A stretch of 64,000 nt of DNA from Paraburkholderia phenazinium (GCF_900100735.1 NZ_FNCJ01000005.1:62001-126000), one strand, 5' to 3'. Positions 47,625 through 58,263 are shown, counted from the stretch's first letter. Made by a program: numbers and translations. Notes: generated by a model not told the origin, from the letters alone.

Positions 47625-49145
47625 CTAAAGAGACTTGCGCAGGTTGACTGCCGGAATCTTCAGGGCTTCGCGGTACTTCGCGACGGTGCGCCGTGCGACC
47701 ACGAATCCTTGCTCCGCCAGCAGTTCGGCTATGCGGCTGTCTGAAAGGGGAGATTTGGTGTTTTCCGCTCCTATCAGTTGCTTGATGAGCGCGCGAATGG
47801 CCGTGGAAGAGGCCGCGCCGCCCGTGTCAGTCGAAACGTGTGATCCGAAGAAGTACTTAAATTCAAGCGTCCCGAATGGGGTCAGCATGTATTTACCGGT
47901 TGTCACACGCGAGACAGTTGATTCGTGTAGGCCCAGCGTATCAGCAATTTCCCGCAAAACCAAGGGCCGCATGGCAATTTCGCCATGTACAAAAAAGCTC
48001 TTTTGACGCTCCACAATGGCTTGCGCCACGCGCAGGATGGTTTCGAAGCGCTGCTGAATGTTTTTGATCAGCCAGCGGGCTTCCTGGAGTTGCTGACGCA
48101 ACGAACCGCTGCCCGGATCGCCCCGGTTGTTACGCAAAATGTTCGCGTACAGGTGATTGATACGAAGTTTCGGTACAACCTCGGGGTTTAGCTCGGCCTG
48201 CCAGCCCTGGCCCGTCTTGCGCACCATAATGTCCGGCACCACGTAGTCGGCCTCGGCCTTGCCGTAGGCCGCGCCTGGGAACGGTTCGAGCGAACGGATC
48301 AGTACATGTGCATCGCGCAGGTCGTCATCGCTTGCCTTCAGGTGCTTGCGCAGGCGTGTGAAGTCGCGTGCGGCGAGCAGCTCCAGATGGTGGGCCACAA
48401 TCTCGAGCGCGAGCGTTCGCGTCGCCGAGGTTTCGAGGCGCAGCAATTGCAGCTTCAGGCACTCGGAAGCGGAGCGTGCGCCGACGCCGGCCGGATCGAA
48501 GCTGTGCAGCAGTGCAAGCGCCGCGTTCAGTTCGTCGAGATCGACTTCGAGTTCTTCAGGCAGGTCGGCCTGCACTTCCTCGAGCGTCGCGGTCAGATAG
48601 CCGTCGTCGTCGAGCGATTCGATCAGGAAGGTGATCAGCGCCCGGTCGCGCTGGCTCGCCTGGGTGACGCGCAATTGCGCCATCAGGTGGTCGCGCAGCG
48701 AGGTGCTCGATTCGTGGATCTGCAGCGGCGGCAGGTCGTCGTCGTCGGAGGCGGTGCCGGAGCGGCCGTAGTCGTCCAGATTCCACTGGGTGGAGTCGCC
48801 GTTGCCGTCGGCCGCGAGGCCGTTGTACTCGTCCACGCCTTGCGGCTCGCCGTTTTCGGCGCGCTCGCTGGTGCTGGTGGACGAGGAGGATGAACTGTTG
48901 TTGCTGCCCATCTGGTCCGGCGCCGCGTTGCTTGGCGCCTGGGCGATCAGCGAGCCGTCCGCCGCGACCCGCAACGGGCTGGCGATCCAGTCGTCCTCGT
49001 TTTCGAGCAGCGGGTTCTGCGAGATCGCCATTGCGACCTCCTGCTGCAGTTCGAGCGTAGACAGCTGCAGCAGCCGGATGGACTGCTGTAGTTGCGGGGT
49101 CAGCGCAAGATGCTGCGACAGGCGGAGTTGGAGGCTGGCTTTCAT
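47625..49145 (-). CDS. rpoN: RNA polymerase sigma-54 factor
   Basis: Alternative sigma factor that needs enhancer-binding proteins, 506 residues. Order: Gln/Leu-rich region I ([20 protein letters not shown]), acidic low-complexity region II (about 80-145), core-binding domain, and the DNA-binding domain with [22 protein letters not shown] and the RpoN box [12 protein letters not shown] near residues 483-494. It follows lptB on the same strand, the usual proteobacterial order. Confidence 0.97.
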   Translation of the reverse strand: MKASLQLRLSQHLALTPQLQQSIRLLQLSTLELQQEVAMAISQNPLLENEDDWIASPLRVAADGSLIAQAPSNAAPDQMGSNNSSSSSSTSTSERAENGEPQGVDEYNGLAADGNGDSTQWNLDDYGRSGTASDDDDLPPLQIHESSTSLRDHLMAQLRVTQASQRDRALITFLIESLDDDGYLTATLEEVQADLPEELEVDLDELNAALALLHSFDPAGVGARSASECLKLQLLRLETSATRTLALEIVAHHLELLAARDFTRLRKHLKASDDDLRDAHVLIRSLEPFPGAAYGKAEADYVVPDIMVRKTGQGWQAELNPEVVPKLRINHLYANILRNNRGDPGSGSLRQQLQEARWLIKNIQQRFETILRVAQAIVERQKSFFVHGEIAMRPLVLREIADTLGLHESTVSRVTTGKYMLTPFGTLEFKYFFGSHVSTDTGGAASSTAIRALIKQLIGAENTKSPLSDSRIAELLAEQGFVVARRTVAKYREALKIPAVNLRKSL

Positions 49146-49328
49146 GGCAAGTTGAGATTCATTGTAAAGAGTTTGCCACGACCGCGATACCTCGCGACAT
49201 TCGCAATAACGCGTGCGCCGGGATTGGCTCTGCAGGGGAGAGGGTGGCCTGCCACGTCAAAAATACAGGAAGGCGGTGCAGCAAGGGGCGGGCGGCAGGG
49301 GATGCCGCCGTGCTAGCCCCTCGCGCGG

Positions 49329-50120
49329 TTACATGCGGAAGTGCTCGCCCAGGTAGACGCGCCGCACGTTTTCGTTTTCGATGATATCGCCAGGTGCGCC
49401 GGCGGCCAGTACGCTACCGTCGCTGATGATGTACGCATGATCGCAGATGCCGAGCGTTTCGCGCACGTTGTGGTCCGTAATCAGCACGCCGATATTGCGC
49501 TGCTTCAGGAATTTAACAATCTTCTGGATTTCCAGAACGGCGATCGGATCGACGCCGGCGAATGGCTCGTCGAGCAGGATGAAGCTCGGGTTGGTGGCGA
49601 GCGCACGGGCGATTTCCACGCGCCGGCGTTCGCCGCCCGACAGCGACAGCGCCGGATTGCCACGCAGGTGGGCGATCTGCAGTTCGTCGAGCAGCGCTTC
49701 CGTGCGGGTGGTGATGGTGTCTTTGCTGAGGCGCTTGCCGCTTTCGTCGAGCTGCAGCTCCAGCACGGCGCGAATGTTTTCTTCGACGCTGAGCTTGCGG
49801 AACACCGAAGCTTCCTGCGGCAGATACGACAGGCCGAGCGAGGCGCGCTTGTGGATCGGCAACAGGCTGATCGACTTGCCGTCCAGGTCGATCTCGCCTG
49901 CATCGAGCGGCACGAGGCCCACGATCATGTAGAACGAGGTGGTCTTGCCGGCGCCGTTCGGGCCGAGCAGGCCAACCACTTCACCGCTCTTGACGTCGAG
50001 CGACACGTCCTTGACGACCGTGCGCGAACCATAGCGCTTCTTCAGATTGCGAACTACCAGCGAACTGCTGGTCCCAGCCGGCTTGCGATGGGGGAGGGAG
50101 GGCGAATTCACTGAGTTCAC
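49329..50120 (-). CDS. lptB: LPS export ABC transporter ATPase LptB
   Basis: Cytoplasmic ATPase that powers LPS extraction with LptFG, 263 residues. Walker [16 protein letters not shown]-loop [11 protein letters not shown], signature [15 protein letters not shown] and Walker [16 protein letters not shown] are all present. The start overlaps the lptA stop by 4 bases. A 20-residue N-terminal extension precedes the ABC core. Confidence 0.97.
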   Translation of the reverse strand: MNSVNSPSLPHRKPAGTSSSLVVRNLKKRYGSRTVVKDVSLDVKSGEVVGLLGPNGAGKTTSFYMIVGLVPLDAGEIDLDGKSISLLPIHKRASLGLSYLPQEASVFRKLSVEENIRAVLELQLDESGKRLSKDTITTRTEALLDELQIAHLRGNPALSLSGGERRRVEIARALATNPSFILLDEPFAGVDPIAVLEIQKIVKFLKQRNIGVLITDHNVRETLGICDHAYIISDGSVLAAGAPGDIIENENVRRVYLGEHFRM

Positions 50121-50788
50121 TGGGCCGGGGCTCCCTGGATCGTGGTGGACGGAACGAGCGTAGCGGAAGCGCCGGACAGGGGCGCCGCGCCGCCGTTACG
50201 CGGCGACAGCATGGCGCGCACGCGGCCAGTCGGGTTGCCGGGGCCGGCGACGTCCTTACCCGCCTTGGCGGTATAGAAGTCGTTCTGGCCGTCATAGGTG
50301 ATGACGCTGCCGTGGACCGTATCCATTACGGTCGAGAGGCCTTGCAGGCGGTTCACCGTGGCGTTGGTGGTGAGCGTGGTGAGGTCCTGCTTGCCGTCGT
50401 AGTCGATGCGGATGGCGGTGCCTTCGACATATTCGTCGAGGCCTTCGCGTTTCTGGCGGAAATACGACAGGCTGCCGCCGCTCGAGGTGCCGGTGGCGTA
50501 CTGGTAACCCTGCGGATCCTGCGTCACTTCGACGCGGTCGGCCTTGATGACGATCGTGCCTTTGGTGGCCACCACGTGGCCGGTGAAGATGTTGACCTGC
50601 TTCAGGTCATCATAGGTCATGTTGTCCGCTTCAATATTGAGCGGCTTGTCCTTGTCGGCGCGTTCGGCGTGCGCCAGCGGCGCAATGCCGACGAGCGGCA
50701 ACGCGACCAGCAGCGCAACAAGTCCAGCGCGGCACGCGGACAAGGCGCGCGAGCGGCCGGTTTTAAAACGGGGGAACGATTCGTTCAT
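50117..50788 (-). CDS. lptA: LPS transport periplasmic protein LptA
   Basis: Periplasmic bridge protein that carries LPS to the outer membrane, 223 residues. A signal peptide ends near HAERADKDK. The OstA-like domain shows [37 protein letters not shown] and [20 protein letters not shown]. It follows lptC by 19 bases and overlaps lptB, forming the lptC-lptA-lptB operon. Confidence 0.94.
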   Translation of the reverse strand: MNESFPRFKTGRSRALSACRAGLVALLVALPLVGIAPLAHAERADKDKPLNIEADNMTYDDLKQVNIFTGHVVATKGTIVIKADRVEVTQDPQGYQYATGTSSGGSLSYFRQKREGLDEYVEGTAIRIDYDGKQDLTTLTTNATVNRLQGLSTVMDTVHGSVITYDGQNDFYTAKAGKDVAGPGNPTGRVRAMLSPRNGGAAPLSGASATLVPSTTIQGAPAQ

Positions 50789-50807
50789 GCAGTCACGCTG
50801 GATTGGA

Positions 50808-51416
50808 TTACCCGGGTTGCTTCAGGGAGCCGCCGGAGGCGTCGGACGCGGCGATCGCGCCACGGACGTTGCCGAACAGCTGCATTACCCGGGTGACGTT
50901 GTTGTAGTTCATGCCGCTGGCCGTCATGACTGACAGGCCGCGCTGAAGTTTAACCGGCTTTTCGGTCTCGATCACATCGTCGTTGACCAGCACCCGAAAA
51001 TGCTGGGAATCAGCCTGCATCGCCGGGTCGCCGTCGCCGGCGGCGCGCAGGATGCGGGCGTGGTCGTACAGATCGACGATCGAGGCGTCGCCATTGACGG
51101 TGCCGGTGTCGCCGGTCGCCGTGACAATCGGCTTGCCCGGCTGGAAGGCGCGGATCGCTGGTTTGACCAGATCGCTCAGTTCATTGTCTTCGTAATGGAT
51201 CAGGCTATTGGCGGTCAGCCGGTACTGCGTGGCGCCGGACTGATCCAGTTCGGACACCGAGAAATTGTCGGCGAAATAATCCGGGGTGTGTTCCTTCGGC
51301 TTGATCTCGCCTTCGTGCGGCGGCGGCGCGGTGGCCTGCAGCAGCCACCACGTGATGCCGGCGAGCGCCGCCATGGCGACCAGCGGGATCAGCGAAGTAA
51401 AGCGGAACTGGTTCAT
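50808..51416 (-). CDS. lptC: LPS export protein LptC
   Basis: Single-pass inner membrane protein that hands LPS from LptBFG to LptA, 202 residues. One N-terminal helix (about 8-26) precedes a beta domain with YFADNFSVSELDQSGATQYR, LTANSLIHYEDNELSDL and VTGDTG-like turns. The ATG at 51416 overlaps the kdsC stop by 4 bases, which fixes the start. Confidence 0.93.
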   Translation of the reverse strand: MNQFRFTSLIPLVAMAALAGITWWLLQATAPPPHEGEIKPKEHTPDYFADNFSVSELDQSGATQYRLTANSLIHYEDNELSDLVKPAIRAFQPGKPIVTATGDTGTVNGDASIVDLYDHARILRAAGDGDPAMQADSQHFRVLVNDDVIETEKPVKLQRGLSVMTASGMNYNNVTRVMQLFGNVRGAIAASDASGGSLKQPG

Positions 51417-51976
51417 CCGACAAGGCCCTGCTGCTGACCGCCACGGCACGCGGCCGCGAGCAGGGAGTCGTACTTGTTCTGCGCGCGCAGCAAGGTATCG
51501 CACACTTCACGCACCGCGCCGTGGCCGCCGCGCGCTTCGCTGACCCAGTGGGCGCGCGCGATCACTTCCGGATGCGAATTGGCCGGCGCCGCCGCAAAGC
51601 CGACCTTCAGCATCACGCCGAGATCGACCCAGTCGTCGCCCATATAGCCGCATTCCTCAGCGGTGAGGCCGGTCTGCTTGAGCAGGTCGGCAAACGCCTC
51701 GGGCTTGTTTTCGATGCCCTGATACAGGTGCGTGATCTTCAGTTCCTTGGCCCGCACAGCGACGATGCCCGACTTGCGCCCGGTGATGATCGCCGTCTCG
51801 ATGCCGGCTTCGCGCAATAGCTTCGCGCCGTGGCCGTCCATCGAGTTGAACGACTTCATCGTGTCGCCCTCGGCGGTAAACAGCAGGCCGCCGTCGGTTA
51901 GCACGCCGTCGACGTCGAAAATCATCAGCTTGACGCGGCGCGCGCGTTCAGTGGCGGTAAGGGGCGCGGCGGCCAT
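51413..51976 (-). CDS. kdsC: 3-deoxy-D-manno-octulosonate-8-phosphate phosphatase
   Basis: HAD-family phosphatase of Kdo synthesis, 187 residues. The catalytic Asp21 and Asp23 lie in LMIFDVDGVLTDGGL; IITGRKSGIVAVRAKEL and EECGYMGDDWVDLGVML complete the HAD motifs. It overlaps kdsD by one base (TGATG) and lptC by four, so translation is coupled through the LPS operon. Confidence 0.96.
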   Translation of the reverse strand: MAAAPLTATERARRVKLMIFDVDGVLTDGGLLFTAEGDTMKSFNSMDGHGAKLLREAGIETAIITGRKSGIVAVRAKELKITHLYQGIENKPEAFADLLKQTGLTAEECGYMGDDWVDLGVMLKVGFAAAPANSHPEVIARAHWVSEARGGHGAVREVCDTLLRAQNKYDSLLAAACRGGQQQGLVG

Positions 51977-52959
51977 CAGATCACCTTCTTGGAGAACAGG
52001 TCGTGCATGTTGAGCGCGCCGATGAGCTTGCCCGCGTCGTCGACGACCAGCATCTGATTGATCCGGTGGCGCTCCATCAGTTCCACTGCTTCGACCGCGA
52101 GTTGATCCGGGCCGATGGTACGCGGGCCCGGTGTCATCACCGAGGCGATGGGCAACTCTCGGAAGTCGCCGCTGCGTTCGAGCACGCGGCGCAGGTCGCC
52201 GTCGGTGAAGATGCCTTTGACGCGCTGGTTTTCGTCGACGATCGCCGTCATGCCCATGCGCTTGGCGGTCAACTGGAACAGCGCATCGCGCACAGTGGAC
52301 TCGGGCATCACCTTCGGCACCTGGTCGCCGGTGCGCATTACGTCGCGCACGTAGGTGAGCAGACGCCGGCCGAGTGCGCCGCCCGGGTGCGAGCGGGCGA
52401 AGTCGTCCGGGCCGAAGCCGCGTGCGTCCAGCACCGCTACCGCGAGCGCGTCGCCGAGCGCAAGCGCGGCGGTGGTGCTGGCGGTGGGGGCGAGATTCAT
52501 CGGGCAGGCCTCTTTGGCAACCCCGGCGTTCAGATGCACGTCGGCCAGTTGCGCCAGGCTCGAGGCCGGCTTGCCGGTGATCGCGATCAGCTTGGCGCCC
52601 AGCCGCTTGATGAGCGGCAGAATCGCAATCAGCTCTTCGGATTCGCCGGAATTGGACATGGCTACGAACACGTCGTCCGCCGTGACCATGCCGAGGTCGC
52701 CATGACTGGCTTCGGCTGGGTGCACGAAGAAGGCGGGCGTGCCGGTACTGGCGAAGGTTGCCGCCAGCTTGCGGGCCACGTGGCCGGATTTGCCGATGCC
52801 CGAGACGACGACGCGCCCACGGCAGCTAAGGATGAAGTCGATCGCCTCGACGAAGCCATCGTCGAGTTGATCGCGAAGCGCGCTCACGGCGTCCGCTTCG
52901 ATGTCGAGCACGTTGCGAGCGAGCGCGAGTGCCCGGTCGCCATTGATTTTCGCTATCAT
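51976..52959 (-). CDS. kdsD: Arabinose-5-phosphate isomerase (KpsF/GutQ family)
   Basis: Interconverts ribulose-5-phosphate and arabinose-5-phosphate for Kdo, 327 residues. An N-terminal SIS domain (GIGKSGHVARKLAATFASTG, VFVAMSNSGESEELIAILP) is followed by two CBS domains (about 205-327) with RDVMRTGDQVPKVMPESTV and DGDLRRVLERSGDF. It heads the leftward LPS operon and is divergent from the Kef-type gene, 150 bases away. Confidence 0.95.
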   Translation of the reverse strand: MIAKINGDRALALARNVLDIEADAVSALRDQLDDGFVEAIDFILSCRGRVVVSGIGKSGHVARKLAATFASTGTPAFFVHPAEASHGDLGMVTADDVFVAMSNSGESEELIAILPLIKRLGAKLIAITGKPASSLAQLADVHLNAGVAKEACPMNLAPTASTTAALALGDALAVAVLDARGFGPDDFARSHPGGALGRRLLTYVRDVMRTGDQVPKVMPESTVRDALFQLTAKRMGMTAIVDENQRVKGIFTDGDLRRVLERSGDFRELPIASVMTPGPRTIGPDQLAVEAVELMERHRINQMLVVDDAGKLIGALNMHDLFSKKVI

Positions 52960-53109
52960 TCGCGGAGTATAGCAAAAGGCGTTTGTTCGCCGCGCCGGGC
53001 CTGCCGTGCCCAGCCGCTGCCCTCACCGGCCCCTCAACCTTGTCGCATGGCGGTTCGCGTGCGATGGTTATGTCGACGAACCAGGACGCTTTCCGATGCG
53101 CTTTTTCGT

Positions 53110-55113
53110 ATGATTTCCCCGCTCGAAATGACGCTGTTCCTGCTGCTGGCATCGGTGGCGGGCGTCGTCGTTTTCCGTTTCCTGAACCTGCCGCCCATGC
53201 TCGGCTACCTGACGGTGGGCATCATCGTCGGGCCGCATGCGTTCGGTATCGTTCCGGATTCGAAGGGCGCGCAGAACCTGGCCGAGTTCGGCGTGGTGTT
53301 CCTGATGTTTTCCATCGGGCTGGAGTTTTCGCTGTCGAAGCTGCGTTCGATGCGCCGGCTGGTGTTCGGACTCGGCCTGTTGCAGGTGATCGGCACGGTT
53401 GCTGTGGCGGTGGCGCTGGGCTTCGTGCTGGAGCGCTGGGTGCACATTACCTGGCAGGGCAGCATCGCGCTGGGCGGGGCGCTGGCCATGTCGTCCACGG
53501 CCATCGTCAGCAAGATGCTGGCAGAGCGGCTCGAGATCGAGACCGAGCACGGCCGCAATATCTTCGGTGTGCTGCTGTTCCAGGATCTGGCAGTGGTGCC
53601 CTTGCTGATTATCATCTCGGCGCTGGGCGGCGATTCGCGCACCCTGATGACGGCGCTCGGCCTCGCGGCGGTGAAGATCGTCGTGGCGCTGTCGCTGCTG
53701 CTGATCGTCGGGCAGAAGTTCATGACGCGCTGGTTCAACGTGGTGGCGCGGCGCCGTTCGCAGGAACTGTTCATCCTGAATCTCTTGCTTGTGACGCTCG
53801 GCGCGGCGTTTATCACGGACAAATTCGGGCTCTCGCTGGCGCTCGGTGCGTTTATCGCCGGCATGCTGATCGCCGAGACGCCGTACCGGCATCAGGTGGA
53901 AGAGGACATCAAGCCGTTTCGGGACGTGCTGCTGGGGCTTTTCTTCGTCACCACCGGCATGCTGCTCAATCCGATGGTGATCTGGAAGCATCCGTTCATC
54001 GTGCTGGCCTTCCTGCTCGGGCCGTTGCTGCTGAAGCTGATCATGATCACGGCTTTGTCGCGGCTGTTCGGCGCATCACCGGGCGTGGCGATGCGCACCG
54101 GCATCGGGCTGGCGCAGGCCGGTGAATTCGGCTTCGTGCTGCTGAACCTGATTCTCGACAAGCATCTGGTGGACCCCACCTTCCTGCAAGCGATTCTCGC
54201 CGCGATGCTGTTGTCGATGCTGGCTGCGCCATTCCTGATCCAGAACGCGGACCGTATCGTGCTGCGGCTGTCGTCCACTGAATGGATGATGCAGTCCTTG
54301 CAGATGACGCGGATCGCCACTCAAAGCCTGAAGCAAAGCGGCCATACGATCATCTGCGGCTATGGGCGGGCCGGGCAGAACCTCGCGCGCATGCTCGAAC
54401 ATGAAGGTCTCTCCTATGTCGCGCTCGACCTCGACCCTGACCGGGTGGCGGCGGCTGCGGCGGCCGGTGAGTCAGTGGTGTTCGGCGACGCCGGGCGGCG
54501 CGAGTCGCTGCTGGCGGCCGGGATTCACCGGGCGGCTGCGGTGGCGATCACCTACGCCAATACACCGTCCGCGCTGCGCGTGCTGCACAACATCCACGAA
54601 CTCGAGCCGACCCTGCCCGTCATCGTGCGCACGGTGGACGACGCCGACCTCGAAAAGCTGCTCGCCGCGGGGGCGACCGAGGTGATTCCGGAGATCGTCG
54701 AAGGCAGCCTGATGCTCGCCTCGCACACGCTCGTGCTGATGGGCGTGCCGATGCGGCGGGTGGTGCGGCGCGTCGAGGAGATGCGCGACGAGCGTTATAG
54801 TCTGCTGCGCGGCTATTTCCACGGCGCCGACGACGCGGGTGACGACGACAGTCACGAGCAGGTGCGACTACAATCTGTGCCGGTCGACGAGAACTCGGAC
54901 GCGGTGGGCCGCACGCTGGCGGAGGTGGGGCTGGTCGACATGGGTGTCGAGGTGACGGCAATCCGCCGCCACGGAATTCGCGGCGTGGAGCCGGACCCGT
55001 CCACCAAGCTGCGGGCGAGCGACATCGTCGTGCTGCGCGGTTTGCCCGAGGCGCTTGCCGAAGCCGAAGAACGGCTGTCGCGGCATCGCCGGGCTGGCTC
55101 GGCTGCGGTTTGA
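53110..55113 (+). CDS. CPA2 family monovalent cation:proton antiporter (Kef-type)
   Basis: A 667-residue transporter. Residues about 1-390 form the Na+/H+ exchanger domain (MLGYLTVGIIVGPHAFGIVP, FLMFSIGLEFSLSKL, QDLAVVPLLIIISALGG). An RCK/TrkA-N domain begins at about 411 with the nucleotide loop ICGYGRAGQNLARML, and a TrkA-C domain lies at about 585-660. This is the KefB/KefC layout; ion and ligand are not determined. The ATG at 53110 is chosen; the longer open frame runs antisense to kdsD. Confidence 0.93.
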   Translation: MISPLEMTLFLLLASVAGVVVFRFLNLPPMLGYLTVGIIVGPHAFGIVPDSKGAQNLAEFGVVFLMFSIGLEFSLSKLRSMRRLVFGLGLLQVIGTVAVAVALGFVLERWVHITWQGSIALGGALAMSSTAIVSKMLAERLEIETEHGRNIFGVLLFQDLAVVPLLIIISALGGDSRTLMTALGLAAVKIVVALSLLLIVGQKFMTRWFNVVARRRSQELFILNLLLVTLGAAFITDKFGLSLALGAFIAGMLIAETPYRHQVEEDIKPFRDVLLGLFFVTTGMLLNPMVIWKHPFIVLAFLLGPLLLKLIMITALSRLFGASPGVAMRTGIGLAQAGEFGFVLLNLILDKHLVDPTFLQAILAAMLLSMLAAPFLIQNADRIVLRLSSTEWMMQSLQMTRIATQSLKQSGHTIICGYGRAGQNLARMLEHEGLSYVALDLDPDRVAAAAAAGESVVFGDAGRRESLLAAGIHRAAAVAITYANTPSALRVLHNIHELEPTLPVIVRTVDDADLEKLLAAGATEVIPEIVEGSLMLASHTLVLMGVPMRRVVRRVEEMRDERYSLLRGYFHGADDAGDDDSHEQVRLQSVPVDENSDAVGRTLAEVGLVDMGVEVTAIRRHGIRGVEPDPSTKLRASDIVVLRGLPEALAEAEERLSRHRRAGSAAV

Positions 55114-55203
55114 CCGAGTGACCAGGTGAGCGTTTGAGCTGGGCCGCCGTGCGAGATTCTTAAGTCTTTTACCCGGATCCATGGGGATCCATCTGGAGTC
55201 ATC

Positions 55204-55770
55204 ATGTCCAACGCGCTTGCGAGCGCGCCGCTCGACGCGGCTGCGTTCGTCAAAAGCCAGATTCGCACCGTGCCCGACTGGCCGCAGGCCGGCGTGCAGT
55301 TTCGCGATATCACGCCGCTGCTGCAGCATCCGAAGACCTTTCGGGTGTTGATCGACCTGTTCGTGCAGCGCTATATCGAGGCGAAGCTCGACTACATCGC
55401 GGGTCTCGACGCGCGCGGTTTCATCATCGGGCCGGTGCTGGCTTACGAGCTGAACGTGGGCTTCATTCCGATCCGCAAGGCGGGCAAGCTGCCGTACAAG
55501 ACGGAGTCCGAGTCGTATGAACTCGAATACGGCACTGCGACCGTCGAGATTCATGCCGACGCCTGCTCGAAGGGCGACCGCATCGTGATCGTCGACGATC
55601 TGATCGCGACCGGCGGCACCATGATGGCCGGCAAGAAACTGCTGGAGCGGTTGGGCGCAGAGGTGATCGAAGGTGCGGCGATTATCGATCTGCCGGAGTT
55701 GGGCGGGTCCGCGCTGTTGCGCTCGGCGGGGCTGCCGCTGTTTACCGTGACCGAGTTTAGCGGTCACTAG
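55204..55770 (+). CDS. apt: Adenine phosphoribosyltransferase
   Basis: Purine salvage enzyme joining adenine and PRPP, 188 residues. It shows [20 protein letters not shown], the flexible loop region [20 protein letters not shown] and the PRPP motif [14 protein letters not shown]. The upstream region has GGATCC repeats and GGAG before the ATG. The LysE gene follows 41 bases downstream. Confidence 0.95.
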   Translation: MSNALASAPLDAAAFVKSQIRTVPDWPQAGVQFRDITPLLQHPKTFRVLIDLFVQRYIEAKLDYIAGLDARGFIIGPVLAYELNVGFIPIRKAGKLPYKTESESYELEYGTATVEIHADACSKGDRIVIVDDLIATGGTMMAGKKLLERLGAEVIEGAAIIDLPELGGSALLRSAGLPLFTVTEFSGH

Positions 55771-55811
55771 CATCGATCCACCCGCAACACACTCGCGACG
55801 AGGTAAGAAGC

Positions 55812-56426
55812 ATGCCGAATTTCCTGCTGTTCCTCGCCACTTCGATGGCGATCACCCTGGCGCCCGGCCCGGACAACCTGCAAGTGCTGGCGCGCGGCAT
55901 TTCCCAAGGGCGCGCGGCGGGACTCGTCGCGGCGCTTGGTTTTGCGGCCGGCATCACGTTTCACACGACGCTCGCCACGCTCGGCGTGGCCGCGTTGTTG
56001 CGCTCTTCGCCGCTGGCCTTCCAGGCCATCAAGTACGCCGGCGCCGCTTACCTGATCTGGATCGGCATCAAGGCGTTGCGCAGCCAGGGGCTTGCCACGG
56101 CCCATGAGCGTCCGGCTCAGCCGCTGTGGTCGGTGTTCCGCCAAAGCGTGTTCGGCAACATGCTGAACCCCAAGGTGACGCTGTTCTTCCTCGTGTTCCT
56201 GCCGCAGTTCATCGAGCCGCATGGCGTGCAAAGCGTGCCGGTGCAGATGCTCGAACTGGGCCTGCTGTTCATGCTGCAGACCGTGGCCGTGTTTTCGCTG
56301 TTCGGCGTGTGCGCCGGGATGATCGGCGGTTGGCTGAAGCGCCGTCCGCGCGTCGGCGTGTGGCTTGATCGCCTCGCTGGTGCGACCTTTATCGCGATCG
56401 GCATTCGGGTCGCGTTGCGCGACTAA
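55812..56426 (+). CDS. LysE/RhtB family exporter
   Basis: A 204-residue inner membrane amino-acid exporter with about six helices. The signature is APGPDNLQVLARGISQGRAAG near the N-terminus, with GAAYLIWIGIKALRSQG and FGNMLNPKVTLFFLVFLPQF. Substrate cannot be read from sequence. It may be co-transcribed with apt and the NUDIX gene. Confidence 0.92.
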   Translation: MPNFLLFLATSMAITLAPGPDNLQVLARGISQGRAAGLVAALGFAAGITFHTTLATLGVAALLRSSPLAFQAIKYAGAAYLIWIGIKALRSQGLATAHERPAQPLWSVFRQSVFGNMLNPKVTLFFLVFLPQFIEPHGVQSVPVQMLELGLLFMLQTVAVFSLFGVCAGMIGGWLKRRPRVGVWLDRLAGATFIAIGIRVALRD

Positions 56427-56500
56427 TCTGACGAGCTGCAACGAGCTTCCGAATTGACCTGCGCGGCCTGCCGTGCGCTTGTCGTGCAGTTGGAGCAATC

Positions 56501-57349
56501 ATGACTTTGCCCTGTATCACCAAGGCGCGCCGCTTCGATGCGCACGCGCACAGGCCGTTCTGGATCGACGGCGAGCAGGTCGGCTGGGTCCGTGCGACGG
56601 ATGTGCCGCTGCTGGTCCGCTGGCCGGATGTCTTCGAGATCGATGCCACGCGCGTGACCTTGGCGTCGCGCTTCAACACGCTGGACCTGCGCAGTGCGGC
56701 GCTGGGCGCCGTGATCGGCGCACTGGCCGCGGACGGCCGCATTCCCGGCTGGCGCGACGAAACCTATGCGATCCGCAATGCCTTCGACGCGCCGCCGCTG
56801 GCGTATATCGAACGTGCTGCCTCGCGCTTCTTCGGCACGATGACCTACGCGGTGCATCTGAACGGCGTCGTAGAATACGCAGATGGCGCGCCGCAATTGT
56901 GGATTGCGCGCCGCAGCGACACCAAGGCGACGGATCCTGGCATGCTGGATAACGTGGTGGCGGGCGGCATAGGCTGGGGCTTCGGTATCGAGGCGACCAT
57001 CGTCAAGGAGTGCTGGGAAGAAGCCGGCATTCCCGAGCAGATCGCCGCGCGCGCCATGGCCGGGCGAACGGTGCATGTGCTGCAATCGCTGCCGGAAGGC
57101 ACCCAGGCCGAGCAGATTTTTGTCTACGACCTGGCGTTGCCGGCAGATTTCGCGCCGCGCAATCAGGACGGCGAAGTGGGCGAACACCGGCTGGCGCGTA
57201 TCGATGAGGTAGCGCGCTGGATCGAAGAGGACGCCATGACGGTCGATGCCAGCCTCGCGACCCTCGACTGCCTGTTGCGCCGCCGCTGGATCGATAGAGA
57301 GGACTGCGCGGGAATCGACGCGCTGTTCGCGCCGCCGGCTGCCACATAG
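56501..57349 (+). CDS. NUDIX hydrolase with DUF4743 domain
   Basis: A 282-residue protein: an N-terminal DUF4743 region (about 1-115, with PFWIDGEQVGWVRATDVPLL) and a NUDIX domain. The box is recognisable at GGIGWGFGIEATIVKECWEEAG. This layout resembles the NUDIX half of fungal Tnr3-type thiamine pyrophosphokinases and plant NUDIX20/24 proteins, which act on thiamine diphosphate derivatives; the substrate here is inferred. Confidence 0.88.
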   Translation: MTLPCITKARRFDAHAHRPFWIDGEQVGWVRATDVPLLVRWPDVFEIDATRVTLASRFNTLDLRSAALGAVIGALAADGRIPGWRDETYAIRNAFDAPPLAYIERAASRFFGTMTYAVHLNGVVEYADGAPQLWIARRSDTKATDPGMLDNVVAGGIGWGFGIEATIVKECWEEAGIPEQIAARAMAGRTVHVLQSLPEGTQAEQIFVYDLALPADFAPRNQDGEVGEHRLARIDEVARWIEEDAMTVDASLATLDCLLRRRWIDREDCAGIDALFAPPAAT

Positions 57350-57393
57350 CGCCATCAACGAATTACGCATTGAAGAAGGGAGTCACCCAGGTC

Positions 57394-58263
57394 ATGTCGA
57401 CCGATCACAGCTTTATTCTCAAACTGTCGTGCGCCGACCGGCCCGGCATCGTGCATGCCGTATCGGGCTTCCTGTTCGAGCGCGGCAGCAATATTCTCGA
57501 CTCGGCGCAGTTCGGCGACAGCCACACCGGCGAGTTCTTCATGCGCGTGCATTTCCAGCAGGTGGGCGGCGATCCCGGTCTGGAGGCGCTGCGCGGTGCG
57601 TTCAGCACGCTCGCCGACGAGTTCGGCATGCGCTGGGAACTGCACGACGCCAATGTGAAGCCGCGCGTGGTGATCATGGTTTCGAAGATCGGCCATTGCC
57701 TGAACGACCTGCTGTTCCGCTACCGCACCGGTCAATTGGGCATCGAGATTCCGGCGATCATCTCGAACCACAAGGAGTTCTATCAACTCGCCGCGAGCTA
57801 CGACATTCCGTTCCACCACTTCCCGCTGATGGCGTCGACGCCTGAAGGGAAGGCGGCCCAGGAGGCGCGTGTGCTCGAAGTGATCGACGAGCACAAGGCC
57901 GATCTGGTGGTGCTCGCCCGCTATATGCAGATTCTCTCGCCGCAATTGTGCGAGCGTCTCACGGGCCGTGCGATCAACATTCACCACTCGTTCCTGCCGA
58001 GCTTCAAGGGTGCAAAGCCGTACTACCAGGCGTTCGACCGCGGTGTGAAGCTGATCGGCGCGACCGCGCACTACGTGACGACCGATCTCGACGAAGGTCC
58101 GATCATCGAGCAGGAAGTGGAGCGCGTCGACCACAGCATGACGCCGGATCAACTCACGGCGATTGGCCGCGACGTCGAATGCGTGACGCTGGCGCGAGCG
58201 GTGAAGTGGCACGTTGAACATCGCATCGTGCTGAACGGCAGCAAGACGGTGGTGTTCCGCTAA
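57394..58263 (+). CDS. purU: Formyltetrahydrofolate deformylase
   Basis: Hydrolyses 10-formyl-THF to formate and THF, 289 residues. An N-terminal ACT domain (LSCADRPGIVHAVSGFLFER) is followed by a formyltransferase fold with the catalytic Asn-His in INIHHSFLPSFKGAKPYYQA and the Asp in TTDLDEGPIIEQ. The ATG at 57394 is chosen over a TTG at 57370 (MKKGVTQV). Confidence 0.95.
   Translation: MSTDHSFILKLSCADRPGIVHAVSGFLFERGSNILDSAQFGDSHTGEFFMRVHFQQVGGDPGLEALRGAFSTLADEFGMRWELHDANVKPRVVIMVSKIGHCLNDLLFRYRTGQLGIEIPAIISNHKEFYQLAASYDIPFHHFPLMASTPEGKAAQEARVLEVIDEHKADLVVLARYMQILSPQLCERLTGRAINIHHSFLPSFKGAKPYYQAFDRGVKLIGATAHYVTTDLDEGPIIEQEVERVDHSMTPDQLTAIGRDVECVTLARAVKWHVEHRIVLNGSKTVVFR

Noticed and set aside
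52003..53109. In-frame extension of the Kef-type antiporter by about 370 codons
   Set aside because: It runs antisense to kdsD and lacks membrane helices; the ATG at 53110 starts the first helix as in relatives.
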